Shown: positions 26,193 through 36,100 of the stretch, piece by piece
How the letters are laid out: every line of letters starts with the position of its first letter
Numbering within the stretch: position 1 is the stretch's first letter
DNA from: Flavobacteriaceae bacterium UBA7302
GTDB taxonomy: Bacteria; Bacteroidota; Bacteroidia; Flavobacteriales; Flavobacteriaceae
Direction: 5' to 3'
DNA: 64,000 nucleotides
NCBI GenBank assembly: GCA_002471825.1
Contig: DKQS01000001.1
Coordinates: 421,897-485,896 of the forward strand
Program-made: the position numbers and the translations under genes
Notes under the pieces: generated by a model
The model's database searches: none
Told to the model about the DNA's origin: nothing
Seen by the model: only the letters and a program-made list of their open reading frames with translations

Positions 26193-26200
26193 CAAAGATA
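26193..26200 (-). promoter_or_regulatory. -7 element of ruvB
   Basis: Minus strand TATCTTTG, a TANNTTTG match, ends 5 bp ahead of the ruvB ATG. If it is used, transcription would begin at or next to the start codon. No clear -33 TTTG is found at 19-23 bp. Confidence 0.35.
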
Positions 26201-26217
26201 AAAAGATTTCAAAGCAA

Positions 26218-26245
26218 AATGCCTTTCCAAATCTGGAAAGGCATT
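26218..26245 (-). terminator. Terminator of the act-cox operon
   Basis: Perfect 11-bp stem AATGCCTTTCC/GGAAAGGCATT with a 6-nt loop, 19 bp past the coxA stop. The flanks are AT-rich on both sides, without an uninterrupted T run. It lies just ahead of ruvB and so separates the two operons. Confidence 0.75.
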
Positions 26246-26264
26246 CTATTTATTTTTAGTCTCC

Positions 26265-28046
26265 CTAAGAAGGTTCTTCGCCTTCTAACAATGGTGTTGT
26301 TTGGAGTACAAAATCTTCACCGTGTAGGTAATCACTATCGTCATCATTTGGATCTACTTTCTTACTGTAGTCATAAGCCCATCTGTGTACTTCTGGAATT
26401 TTTCCAGGCCAGTTTCCGTGAATGTGCTCTACTGGAGTAGTCCATTCTAGTGTATTCGATCTCCATGGGTTTTGCGTCGCTTTTTCTCCTCTGTAAATTG
26501 AGATGAAGAAGTTTGCTAAGAAGATCAACTGTGCAGCTCCACCGATAAGTGCGAACGTTGTGATCACTACGTTGATGTCTGCAAGGTCATCAAACATTGG
26601 GAATGCTGTGTTTGTATAGTATCTTCTTGGCAATCCAGCTAATCCGATAAAGTGCATTGGCCAGAATACTCCGTAAGCCGTTACAATGGTAATCCAGAAG
26701 TGCCAGTAACCTAAGGTCTTGTTCATCATTCTTCCGTACATCTTAGGGAACCAATGATAAATTCCAGCAAACATTCCGAATAAGGCAGATACACCCATCA
26801 CTAAGTGGAAGTGTGCTACTACGAAATAGGTATCGTGAATATTGATATCTAAAGCTGAATCACCTAATACAATACCCGTTAAACCACCCGTTACGAACGT
26901 TGATACCAATCCGATGGAGAACAGCATCGCAGGATTCAATTGTAGATTCCCTTTCCACAGCGTTGTTACATAGTTAAATGCTTTTACCGCAGACGGAATC
27001 GCAATCAATAAAGTTGTAAAGGTAAATACCGATCCTAAGAATGGGTTCATCCCTGATACGAACATGTGGTGACCCCATACGATTGTTGATAGGAATGCAA
27101 TCGCCATGATCGATCCTACCATCGCACGATATCCAAAGATTGGTTTTCTTGCGTTGGTTGAAATCACCTCAGAGGTAATACCTAAGGCTGGTAGTAAGAT
27201 GATATATACTTCTGGGTGTCCTAAGAACCAGAATAAGTGTTCGAATAATACTGGAGAACCACCTTGATAATGCAATACTTCACCTGCAATGAAGATATCG
27301 GATAAATAGAACGATGTTCCGAAGCTTCTATCGAAAATCAATAATAAAGCAGCTGATAATAATACAGGGAACGATACCACACCGATAATGGCTGTGATAA
27401 AGAAGGCCCAAATGGTTAATGGTAATCTTGTCATCTTCATTCCTTTCACACGCAAGTTGAAAACAGTTACGATGTAGTTCAAAGAACCGATCAATGAAGA
27501 AGCAATAAAGATTGCCATAGATACCAACCATAATGTCATACCAGTTCCTGAACCAGGAATAGCTTGAGGTAAGGCACTTAATGGAGGATAAATTGTCCAA
27601 CCTGCAGAAGCTGGTCCGGCAGTAACGAACAATGAAATTACCATTACAACACTCGATAAGAAAAACAACCAGTAGGAAATCATGTTTAAGAATCCTGAGG
27701 CCATATCTCTTGCACCAATTTGCAATGGAATTAATAAGTTAGAGAAGGTACCACTTAATCCAGCTGTCAATACAAAGAATACCATGATGGTACCGTGAAT
27801 GGTTACAAGTGCCAAATAGATATCTGGACTCATAATTCCGTCTGACTGGTGTGGTCCTAGGAATGCTTCAATAATAGTAAATGACTTTTCTGGCCATGCT
27901 AATTGAAGTCTAAATAACATTGACATAAATACACCAATGATACCCATGATCATCCCTGTAATTAGGAACTGCTTGGAGATCATTTTGTGATCTTGTGAAA
28001 AGATGTATTTAGTTACAAATGTTTCTTTGTGATGATGTTCTGACAT
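26265..28046 (-). CDS. coxA: Cytochrome c oxidase subunit I
   Basis: A 593-residue heme-copper oxidase subunit I with 12 expected membrane helices. Key motifs are the CuB/cross-linked tyrosine site LGHPEVYIILLPALG, the His pair in WGHHMFVSGMNP, the haem-ligand segment DTYFVVAHFHLVMG and the early haem ligand in ALVTIHGTIMVFF. The Tyr of HPEVY and the lysine channel area point to an A-type oxidase. With subunit II it reduces oxygen to water at the inner membrane and pumps protons. It is the last gene of the actABCDEF-coxBA operon and ends 19 bp before a strong terminator. Confidence 0.97.
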   Translation of the reverse strand: MSEHHHKETFVTKYIFSQDHKMISKQFLITGMIMGIIGVFMSMLFRLQLAWPEKSFTIIEAFLGPHQSDGIMSPDIYLALVTIHGTIMVFFVLTAGLSGTFSNLLIPLQIGARDMASGFLNMISYWLFFLSSVVMVISLFVTAGPASAGWTIYPPLSALPQAIPGSGTGMTLWLVSMAIFIASSLIGSLNYIVTVFNLRVKGMKMTRLPLTIWAFFITAIIGVVSFPVLLSAALLLIFDRSFGTSFYLSDIFIAGEVLHYQGGSPVLFEHLFWFLGHPEVYIILLPALGITSEVISTNARKPIFGYRAMVGSIMAIAFLSTIVWGHHMFVSGMNPFLGSVFTFTTLLIAIPSAVKAFNYVTTLWKGNLQLNPAMLFSIGLVSTFVTGGLTGIVLGDSALDINIHDTYFVVAHFHLVMGVSALFGMFAGIYHWFPKMYGRMMNKTLGYWHFWITIVTAYGVFWPMHFIGLAGLPRRYYTNTAFPMFDDLADINVVITTFALIGGAAQLIFLANFFISIYRGEKATQNPWRSNTLEWTTPVEHIHGNWPGKIPEVHRWAYDYSKKVDPNDDDSDYLHGEDFVLQTTPLLEGEEPS

Positions 28047-28070
28047 GATCTTTTTGTTGTTTCTTTATTA

Positions 28071-29078
28071 TTATTTGATAACTTCAGCTAATGTGGGTTG
28101 TTTACCAATCCACTCATTAAATTCATCTTCTTCTACAACCACAATTTTCATCTGCATGTTGTAGTGAGAAGCTCCACATATTTTATTACAAAGTAATAAA
28201 TAATCAAACTCATAAGGATCTTCGCCCTTTTCTTTTCGTATTTTGTTAATACCCCTAGTCTTAGCGATTACTTCAGGGTTTTGTCTCATTTCTTCAGTTG
28301 TGTATTTTGGAGTAAATCCAAACTCAGTTACCATCCCTGGAACACAGTTCATTTGTGCTCTAAAGTGAGGCATGTATGCCGAGTGTAATACGTCTTGTGA
28401 TCTGAACTTGAAGTGTACTTTTCTACCTTTTGGCAAATACAATTCAGTTACTTGTATATCGTCTTGAGCGTTTTTATCAGACATGTCCACTCCCATCGTA
28501 TTGATTCCTTTGATGAAGTTCACATTTCCAAGACCTAAGGTATTGTCTTTACCAGCGTAACGCGCATCCCAACGGAACTGTTGAGAGTATACTTCAATCA
28601 CTAATGGATCTTCTTCAGAAGAGATATCCATTACATTATTCCATTGCCATAAACCGTATCCGATCAATACAACCAACACCAAGGCCGGAGTAACCGTCCA
28701 GATTAACTCTAATTTGTGGCTATCTGCATAGAACTTCGCTTTCTTGCCTTTCTCTCCTTTGTACTTGTAAGTAAACCAGAAGATTAAGAATTGCATGATG
28801 AACTGTACAATACCAATTACCCAGAAGGTAATGTTGAATAAGTTATCATCGTGTTCACCCTCCATTGAGGCAGCTTCTGGAAGCATGATCACATTCAATG
28901 CTAACAATGAGTAAATCATTATGGCATATAAAAACACCATAAAGTATAAGGCATTTTTAGCTTGTGCAGCATTATCCTTATCATTCGCAATGGATCCTCT
29001 AAAATTTAAAATTCTAGTTATTTGCCAAATACTTACACCTACCGCGACAAAAATAAAAATGTAAAACAGCGCTAACAT
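28071..29078 (-). CDS. coxB: Cytochrome c oxidase subunit II
   Basis: A 335-residue subunit II. Three hydrophobic segments are seen (residues 1-20, 45-68 and 82-104), followed by WTVTPALVLVVLIGYG as another. A periplasmic cupredoxin domain then carries the CuA site CNKICGASHYNMQM (both Cys, His and Met present). QQFRWDARY is the conserved aromatic electron-entry patch. The residue between the CuA cysteines that is Glu in most enzymes (CSEIC) is Lys here. The first hydrophobic segment is extra relative to the classical two-helix form. No cytochrome c domain is fused at the C-terminus. It lies 24 bp before coxA and 33 bp after actF. Confidence 0.95.
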   Translation of the reverse strand: MLALFYIFIFVAVGVSIWQITRILNFRGSIANDKDNAAQAKNALYFMVFLYAIMIYSLLALNVIMLPEAASMEGEHDDNLFNITFWVIGIVQFIMQFLIFWFTYKYKGEKGKKAKFYADSHKLELIWTVTPALVLVVLIGYGLWQWNNVMDISSEEDPLVIEVYSQQFRWDARYAGKDNTLGLGNVNFIKGINTMGVDMSDKNAQDDIQVTELYLPKGRKVHFKFRSQDVLHSAYMPHFRAQMNCVPGMVTEFGFTPKYTTEEMRQNPEVIAKTRGINKIRKEKGEDPYEFDYLLLCNKICGASHYNMQMKIVVVEEDEFNEWIGKQPTLAEVIK

Positions 29079-29111
29079 ATATTATATATCTTTCTTTTAG
29101 TTAATTTCTTT

Positions 29112-30536
29112 TTAATGATGATCAGCTGCACTTTCTCCAGTATGCTCAATATTGTAATAGTGGAAATGCTGACTCTCTTTTAACATTGGGTTTCCTTCTG
29201 GAACTGGATTGGCTTTCGCAAATGAACTGAACACTGTATAGATAAAGATTCCAGTAAAGAACAATACCGCTCCTAATTCAGGAATTCCGAATCCCCAATG
29301 TGAACCAACCGTTCCAGGCATTACCATGATAAATACATCAATATAATGTCCTGCAAGGATTACAATACCTCCAATGAATACAAACCATGGCTTGCTCTTG
29401 AAATCACTGTTAATCAACAATAACACAGGGAATGCAAAGTTCATTACTACCATTGCAATGAATGGTAGTTTATATTCTGTAAATCTCGCTACGAAATAAG
29501 TTCCTTCTTCTGGAATGTTCGCATACCAAATCAACATGAACTGTGCGAACCATAAGTATGTCCAGAATACAGAGAAACCAAACATGAATTTCGCTAAATC
29601 ATGAATGTGACTATCATTCACATTTGGTAAATACCCTTTTGATCTTAAGTAAATAGTTACAAAAGCAATGATTGTTAAGGCACTTACTAATAAACTAGCC
29701 AATACATACCATCCGAATAAGGTTGAAAACCAGTGAGGGTCGATACCCATGATCCAATCCCAAACAGCCATTGATTCAGTTAGCATAAATACTACTAAGA
29801 ATACAACAGATACATTGTAGTTTAGCTTGTGTGTTTTATATCCGTCATTGGCGGTATCTTCAGCAATAGAGCTTTTTCTAATAAACCAACGATACGCATT
29901 CCAAAGTAACAAGTAAACGATACCTCTAATTACCCAACCTGGAGTATTAATCCACCATGACTTTCCATCTACAATCGGATCGTAATTTTCATGACCTGGA
30001 GTAAAAGTCCCTTCTGTCATCCATACAAACAAGTGGTTGTAATGCATTACAGATAGGATGATTACCAACAACATGATAATAGAGGTAGGAACAATGTTTG
30101 CCGTAATGGCTTCCATCACTCGAAACAATACGATTGACCATCCTGCCTTTGCCACTCTCTGAGCGGCGTAGAATGCCAATACTAATAGTGAGATTCCTAA
30201 GAAGAAGAACAAGGATACATAAAAAGCAGACCAAGGTCTGTTCTTCAACTGGTCTAATAAGTGTTGGTCATGCTTTGCGTCGTCGTGATGACCTGATGCA
30301 TGATCGTTTTTGTGTTCTTTATTTTCACTGTGTGCTACAGCTGATGTTGAATGATCGGTATCTCCAGAATGAGTTGCTGTTCCATGTCCGTCATCATGAG
30401 AACCATGGTCAGCTACCATTGCTTTCGCTTCTTCAACTGTTGAAGGAGCCGAATAAAAACCATACCCGATACCTAAAAGACCTACAATGATAAGTCCGAA
30501 TGCTGTTAACTTTAAATTCTTTGAAAATTGATACAT
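29112..30536 (-). CDS. actF: Alternative complex III subunit ActF (NrfD-like membrane protein)
   Basis: A 474-residue polytopic protein with about 10 membrane helices, related to ActC/NrfD. In alternative complex III the two NrfD-like subunits form the membrane arm that oxidises menaquinol. I use the ATG at 30536; a TTG 15 bp upstream is in frame but unlikely. Between the first helix and the second lies a loop of about 52 residues with some 12 histidines (pieces such as DHGSHDDGHG, GHHDDAKHDQH). The C-terminus is also His-rich (SQHFHYY, AADHH). These could bind metal. Position and topology after actE define it as ActF. Confidence 0.88.
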   Translation of the reverse strand: MYQFSKNLKLTAFGLIIVGLLGIGYGFYSAPSTVEEAKAMVADHGSHDDGHGTATHSGDTDHSTSAVAHSENKEHKNDHASGHHDDAKHDQHLLDQLKNRPWSAFYVSLFFFLGISLLVLAFYAAQRVAKAGWSIVLFRVMEAITANIVPTSIIMLLVIILSVMHYNHLFVWMTEGTFTPGHENYDPIVDGKSWWINTPGWVIRGIVYLLLWNAYRWFIRKSSIAEDTANDGYKTHKLNYNVSVVFLVVFMLTESMAVWDWIMGIDPHWFSTLFGWYVLASLLVSALTIIAFVTIYLRSKGYLPNVNDSHIHDLAKFMFGFSVFWTYLWFAQFMLIWYANIPEEGTYFVARFTEYKLPFIAMVVMNFAFPVLLLINSDFKSKPWFVFIGGIVILAGHYIDVFIMVMPGTVGSHWGFGIPELGAVLFFTGIFIYTVFSSFAKANPVPEGNPMLKESQHFHYYNIEHTGESAADHH

Positions 30537-30560
30537 ATTTTCCAATTTCAATCTGTTGCT

Positions 30561-31115
30561 TTATTTTAATAAATCTGCTCTTAACTTTTCTACATAGTGA
30601 ACTACTTGCCAGCGTTCTTTGTAGGTAAGTTGACCAGAGTGTGACCCCATTAAGTTTTTACCATGCATTATTACGTGGTAAATACTTCCAGCATTAATAT
30701 CTCTATCCTTATAATTTGGGATTCCGTTGAATTTTTCGGCCTGTGCTAAATATCCGTTTCCGTCACCTTTTTTACCATGACAAGTTGCACAGTAAATTTC
30801 ATAGGTTTTCTTACCATTGGCTAAATTCTCTTCGCTAGCTTCCAAAGGATTTTTTACTTCGGCTTTCGCTTTGTCGTATCCTTCAATGGTATTTGGAATG
30901 TCATAAGCTGGATGCCCCCCTCGTGGAATGGTACCCGCCACAGGTCTGCTATTCACAGGAGTTCCGTTCAATCCGTTAGACCCATCGGTTTTATACGGTA
31001 CAGAAACATACATGTCTGGCATATATTGAACTCGTGGGTTGCGTTGCTTGTCAGAACAAGACGCCATGGCCACAAAAATGAATAATAGTGCTACTATTTT
31101 GATACTTTTCATCAT
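30561..31115 (-). CDS. actE: Alternative complex III subunit ActE (monohaem cytochrome c lipoprotein)
   Basis: A 184-residue lipoprotein with lipobox MASC and one haem motif, CATCH, near residue 108 of the precursor. GKKGDGNGYLAQAEKFNGIP follows in overlapping form and a Met ligand candidate lies in GKNLMGSHSGQL. As ActE it should accept electrons from the ActA/ActB part of the complex and pass them to the oxidase or a soluble cytochrome. I choose the ATG at 31115 (a second ATG follows directly): it lies 7 bp after the actD stop with an AGAGG ahead of it. The upstream in-frame TTG would overlap actD. Confidence 0.92.
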   Translation of the reverse strand: MMKSIKIVALLFIFVAMASCSDKQRNPRVQYMPDMYVSVPYKTDGSNGLNGTPVNSRPVAGTIPRGGHPAYDIPNTIEGYDKAKAEVKNPLEASEENLANGKKTYEIYCATCHGKKGDGNGYLAQAEKFNGIPNYKDRDINAGSIYHVIMHGKNLMGSHSGQLTYKERWQVVHYVEKLRADLLK

Positions 31116-31122
31116 ACCTCTA

Positions 31123-31653
31123 TTAATGCTTATCAACTATGTTAATTTCTACCGCTCCTGTTTTTTCTAATAAAGCAGTAAGTTTATCTTCTTTACCTTC
31201 TTCTACTGGAATCTCCATTAAGAAGTGATCATCTGTTGTTCTTGGATCTGGATTCTCAGCTTTCTTAAATGGCCAGATTCTACTTCTCATGTAAAATGTA
31301 ATAACCATCAAGTGAGCTGCGAAGAATACGGTTAATTCGAACATTACTGGCACAAATGCTGGCATGTTCTCAATCCATGAAAAACTTGGTTTACCACCAA
31401 TGTCTTGTGGCCAATCTTGAATCATCATATAATTGGTCATCCAGATGGCAACCGCAAGACCTGTAATTCCGAACATGAAAGAGGCAATTGCCAATCTTGT
31501 TGGTGCAAGCCCCATGGCCTTATCCAATCCGTGAACTGGGAAAGGACAAAACACTTCTTCGATATGATGGTGTTCTGATTTTACAGCTTTTACAGCATCT
31601 AATAAAACCTCGTCATCGTTGTAAAACGCGTGAATAACTTTTGATGCTCCCAT
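31123..31653 (-). CDS. actD: Alternative complex III subunit ActD (DUF3341)
   Basis: A 176-residue protein of the DUF3341/ActD type. The N-terminal cytosolic part reads VIHAFYNDDEVLLDAVK and EEVFCPFPVHGLDKAMG, the family hallmark. Two membrane helices follow (about residues 58-78 and 100-122), then a soluble tail. It is a small membrane-bound subunit of alternative complex III with no cofactor of its own. It is separated from actC by 2 bp and from actE by 7 bp. Confidence 0.93.
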   Translation of the reverse strand: MGASKVIHAFYNDDEVLLDAVKAVKSEHHHIEEVFCPFPVHGLDKAMGLAPTRLAIASFMFGITGLAVAIWMTNYMMIQDWPQDIGGKPSFSWIENMPAFVPVMFELTVFFAAHLMVITFYMRSRIWPFKKAENPDPRTTDDHFLMEIPVEEGKEDKLTALLEKTGAVEINIVDKH

Positions 31654-31655
31654 AA

Positions 31656-33113
31656 TTACTCTTTATCTTTTTTAGTTGATTTACCTTTTGCCTTCTTCAC
31701 TTTGATTTCTGGCTTGGTAGGTATACCCTCTTCATCTCTTCTAATCTTATAGAACTCACCTGAAGATTTCAAAATGGTTTTTACTTCCGCCTGAGCAATT
31801 ACAGGGAAGGTTCTTGCGTACAACAAGAATAACACAAAGAAAAATCCGATGGTTCCGATAAAGATACCCACGTCTACGAAAGTTGGCTCAAAACGCCACC
31901 ATGTAGATGGTAAGTGACCTTTACTTAATACAATGGCAATAATGTCAAATCTCTCAAACCACATACCGATGTTAATCGCAATGGAAATTATGAAAGACCA
32001 AACAAAGCTTCTTCTAATCTTCTTGATCCAAAGCAACTGCGGAATCGCGATGTTGAATAACAATAGCGAATAGAATGCCCACCAATATGGACCCGTTGCT
32101 GCACCTACAGATAGGTACGTATAATATTCATAAGGAGAACCTGTATACCATGCAATGAAGAATTCAGTTGCATAAGCCACAGCCACAATACCACCCGTTA
32201 AGATGATTACGATGTTCATGTACTCAATATGTAATCTTGTAATGTATGCCTCTAAATTGGTCACTTTACGCATGATACCTAATAAGGTCTGTACCATTGC
32301 GAATCCAGAGAAAATCGCCCCTGCAACGAAATATGGAGGGAAGATTGTTGAGTGCCAACCTGGGTTTACCGAAGTAGCAAAGTCAAAGGATACGATGGTG
32401 TGTACAGAAAGTACTAATGGCGTTGCCAAACCGGCTAATACCAATGATACTTCTTCAAAACGCTGCCAGTCTTTTGCTCTACCCGACCATCCGAAAGAAA
32501 TCAAAGAATAAATCTTTTTCTGGAATGGCTTTACCGCTCTATCACGAATCATGGCGAAATCTGGTAATAAACCTGTCCACCAGAAAACTAATGATACCGA
32601 TAAATACGTAGAGATCGCAAATACGTCCCAAAGTAGTGGAGAGTTAAAGTTTACCCATAACGATCCGTAGGTATTTGGAATTGGTAATACCCAGTATCCG
32701 TTCCATGGACGACCCATGTGGATGATTGGGAATAAACCTGCCTGGAATACCGCAAAAATTGTCATCGCCTCTGCAGAACGGTTAATCGCCATTCTCCATT
32801 TCTGACGGAATAAAAGAAGTACTGCAGAAATCAGTGTTCCTGCGTGACCAATACCTACCCACCATACAAAGTTGGTGATATCCCATGCCCAACCGATGTT
32901 TTTACTTAGACCCCAAACACCAATTCCGGTTCCAATGGTGTAAAAAATACAGCCAAATCCCCATAACATTGCTGCTAAAGAAATATAAAATGCTATGTAC
33001 CAATTCTTATTGGCCTTTCCTTCAATCGGCTTGGCAATGTCTTCGGTAATATCATGGTAAGTTTTATCACCTAATACTAAAGGTTCCCTAATGGGTGCTT
33101 CGTAATGAGACAT
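31656..33113 (-). CDS. actC: Alternative complex III subunit ActC (NrfD-like)
   Basis: A 485-residue NrfD/PsrC-family protein with about 10 membrane helices. Conserved stretches include NFVWWVGIGHAGTLISAVLLLFRQKWR, split over helix 2, and SVHTIVSFDFATSVNPGWHSTIFPPYFVAGAIFSGFAMV, in overlapping pieces. The conserved histidine GHAG and the acidic residues of helices 5-6 are the candidates for quinol and proton chemistry. The C-terminus is a basic tail (KPEIKVKKAKGKSTKKDKE, 19 residues). It works with ActB at the membrane face. It lies 20 bp after actB. Confidence 0.95.
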   Translation of the reverse strand: MSHYEAPIREPLVLGDKTYHDITEDIAKPIEGKANKNWYIAFYISLAAMLWGFGCIFYTIGTGIGVWGLSKNIGWAWDITNFVWWVGIGHAGTLISAVLLLFRQKWRMAINRSAEAMTIFAVFQAGLFPIIHMGRPWNGYWVLPIPNTYGSLWVNFNSPLLWDVFAISTYLSVSLVFWWTGLLPDFAMIRDRAVKPFQKKIYSLISFGWSGRAKDWQRFEEVSLVLAGLATPLVLSVHTIVSFDFATSVNPGWHSTIFPPYFVAGAIFSGFAMVQTLLGIMRKVTNLEAYITRLHIEYMNIVIILTGGIVAVAYATEFFIAWYTGSPYEYYTYLSVGAATGPYWWAFYSLLLFNIAIPQLLWIKKIRRSFVWSFIISIAINIGMWFERFDIIAIVLSKGHLPSTWWRFEPTFVDVGIFIGTIGFFFVLFLLYARTFPVIAQAEVKTILKSSGEFYKIRRDEEGIPTKPEIKVKKAKGKSTKKDKE

Positions 33114-33133
33114 ATTCTATATCTTAATTTTAA

Positions 33134-36100
33134 TTACGCTTCGTTTGTATTTCTAACTTTCACTTGATAAATCACATTCGGCTTGGTCTGTAAATAATCC
33201 AATACGCCATAGGCTCTTTTATCAGTTACCAATGGTGTAACTGCATCTTCTTTGTTATTTACATCTCCAAACACCAATGCTCCTGTTGAACAGGCTGATG
33301 AACAAGCAGTTGAGAATTCATTAGTTCTAACAGCTCTTCCTTCTTTCTTCGCTTGAAGGATGGTAGCTTGGGTTGATTGTATACAGAATGAACATTTTTC
33401 CATAACCCCTCTTGAACGAACTACTACGTCTGGATTCAATACCATTTTACCGTAGTCACTATTCATGTTATAGTCAAACTCATCATTATTCGAATAGTTG
33501 AACCAGTTGAATCGACGCACACGGTAAGGACAGTTGTTTGCACAGTAACGTGTACCAACACATCTGTTGTAAGTCATCTGGTTTTGTCCTTGACGACCAT
33601 GCGTAGTGGCAGCAACCGGACAAACCGTCTCACATGGAGCGTGGTTACAGTGCTGACACATCATTGGTTGGAAGGTTACTTCTGGATTCTCTGCTTCCGT
33701 TTCTAAAGCACGATACATTTCGGCACGACTTAGGCCTTGCTCTTTCGCATCTTCTCTAGTTTCAACTTCAGAAGAGTAATATCTATCGATACGCAACCAG
33801 TGCATATCTCTACCGATACGTACTTCTTTTTTACCTACAACTGGCACGTTGTTTTCAGCATGACAAGCAACCACACAAGCACCACAACCGGTACAAGTAT
33901 TTAAGTCGATTGACAATTTGAAGTGGTGACCCATTTCTCTGTTGTGCTCATCCCATAAATCGATGGAATTGGCTTCAACTTCGTTGTGATCGTAAGATAC
34001 GTACGCAGGCTTGTTCCAACCGTGGTGGTGATCTTTAGGATCAACAGTTAAGTATTCTTTTAAAGTAGTTACTTTAAGAATATCGTGTCTTCCAGCAATG
34101 GTCTTTTGTACCTGAGTACAAGCAAACTGATGCCATCCTGATGTTTTCTCAATGCTCACATCAAACTGGAAGTTGTTAAAGTCTTTATAGAATGGATAAG
34201 CGTTTACACCTACCTGCATTTCTTCTTTTAATCCTACTGTTCTACCATAACCAAGCGATAATCCAATAGATCCTTTTGCTTGCCCTGGTTGAATCATTAC
34301 AGGAACATTTTCTAAGGTTACTCCGTTTACCTTTAAAGTAGCGTAGTTTCCATCAATAGCTCCATTATCTCTAACCGGATTCTTAAATCCTAATTCGTTG
34401 GCATCTGCCATTGAAATCGATAAGTAATTATCCCAAGAAGCTCTTGTAATTGGATCAGGGAACTCTTGTAACCAAGGATTGTTCGCTTGCTTCCCATCTC
34501 CTAAACCAGCAGTGGTATACAAGCTCAATTCATACTTAGAACCTTTTACACTTCCTGCAAGTGCTGAAGCCACTGAGGCTACATCAATATCTTTAGCTTC
34601 TGGAGCATCGGTAACCCCCGTGTGATAGAAACCATCGTGAAGTACCTTGTTCCAAGAAGTATCTGTAATTACAGAATCAGACCAATAGGTCTTTAAGTAA
34701 TTGTAATAATTTGAATCGCTACCAGACCATTTTAATAAAATGTCTTGCGCTTGTGCTGTATTGAACAACAACTGAATGGTAGGCTGCATCAATCCGTATT
34801 GACCCGCTCTAAACTGAGTATCTCCCCAAGACTCTAGGTAATGAGAAATTGGCAATGCATAATCCATCGCTTCTACCGTGCTGTTGAATTCTGTAGACAT
34901 GGCTACCTTCAAAGAAACCTTATCCAAGGCTCCAGTGAACTCACTTGCATTAGGAAGGGTGAACGCTGGGTCAACATTTAAGGTGATCAAACCACCAACG
35001 TTACCAGACTTCATATTGGATACCAATTGTTGCACAGCCATATCATCACCTTGACGTGTATGAATGGTATTTACGGTATCAATAATTTCACTTTGCAATA
35101 CTTTATTGATTGCTAAAGTGATTAATTGTGCATTCTTATCATTAATCCCTGTTACAACAACTGCATCTTTTCCAGCTTTCTTAAGTACTTGAGCAACTTT
35201 CTTGATCTCTGCATCTACAGGAGTTGCTTTGGATGGAACATTCGTTCCGGTTAAGGCTTTGTACAAGTTCAACAAGGCATATACCTGATCAGATGGCTTT
35301 ACCACCACTCTCTTATCGGCATTTGCACCAGTTAATGACATATTGCTTTCAAACTGAACATGGTAAGACATTTCACCATTTTCTGGTTTTCTTCCTTCAG
35401 CATATTCAACTTCAAAACCACCGTGCCAATCACCTAAGAAATCAGCTCCAAAAGAAACGATTGCTTTCGCATCTCCTAATTTGTAGCTTGGCAAAGCACG
35501 TACTCCATACATGGCATTGAATGCTTCCACTGCACCGTACTCTGAAATCGCATCGTATACCACATGCTTCACATTCGGATAAGCTGCGATAAATTCAGAA
35601 ATGATTTTATCGGTAGACGGACTCGCCATGGTACCTGTTAAAAGAACTACCTCTTTATTGGCTTCTTTCAACTGTGTTAAAGCAGTACCTATTTCGTTAT
35701 GAGCATCTGCCCAAGTAATCTTCTTTTTTGCTTTTGAAGGCTCTTTCAAACGCAACTTCTCATCATACAATGATAATACAGAAGCCTGCACTCTAGCAGT
35801 AGTAGAACCTTTCGCATCTTTGTTTGGCATGATTTGGATAGGTCTACCCTCTCTTGTTTTTACCAAGATGTTTGCAAAGTCATATCCATCTGCCATAGAA
35901 GTAGCATACCAATCTGCAACACCAGCGATGATGTCGTTTGGTTTTACTACGTAAGGAATTGATTTGTTTACTGGTCCTTCACAAGCCGCTACTGTTGCAG
36001 CTGCCGTTGTAAAACCAATATACTTTAAGAAATCTCTTCGCGTGGTGGAAGAACTTTCTAAGGTTTCCTTATTACCCAAGAACTCATCTGTCGGAATGTC

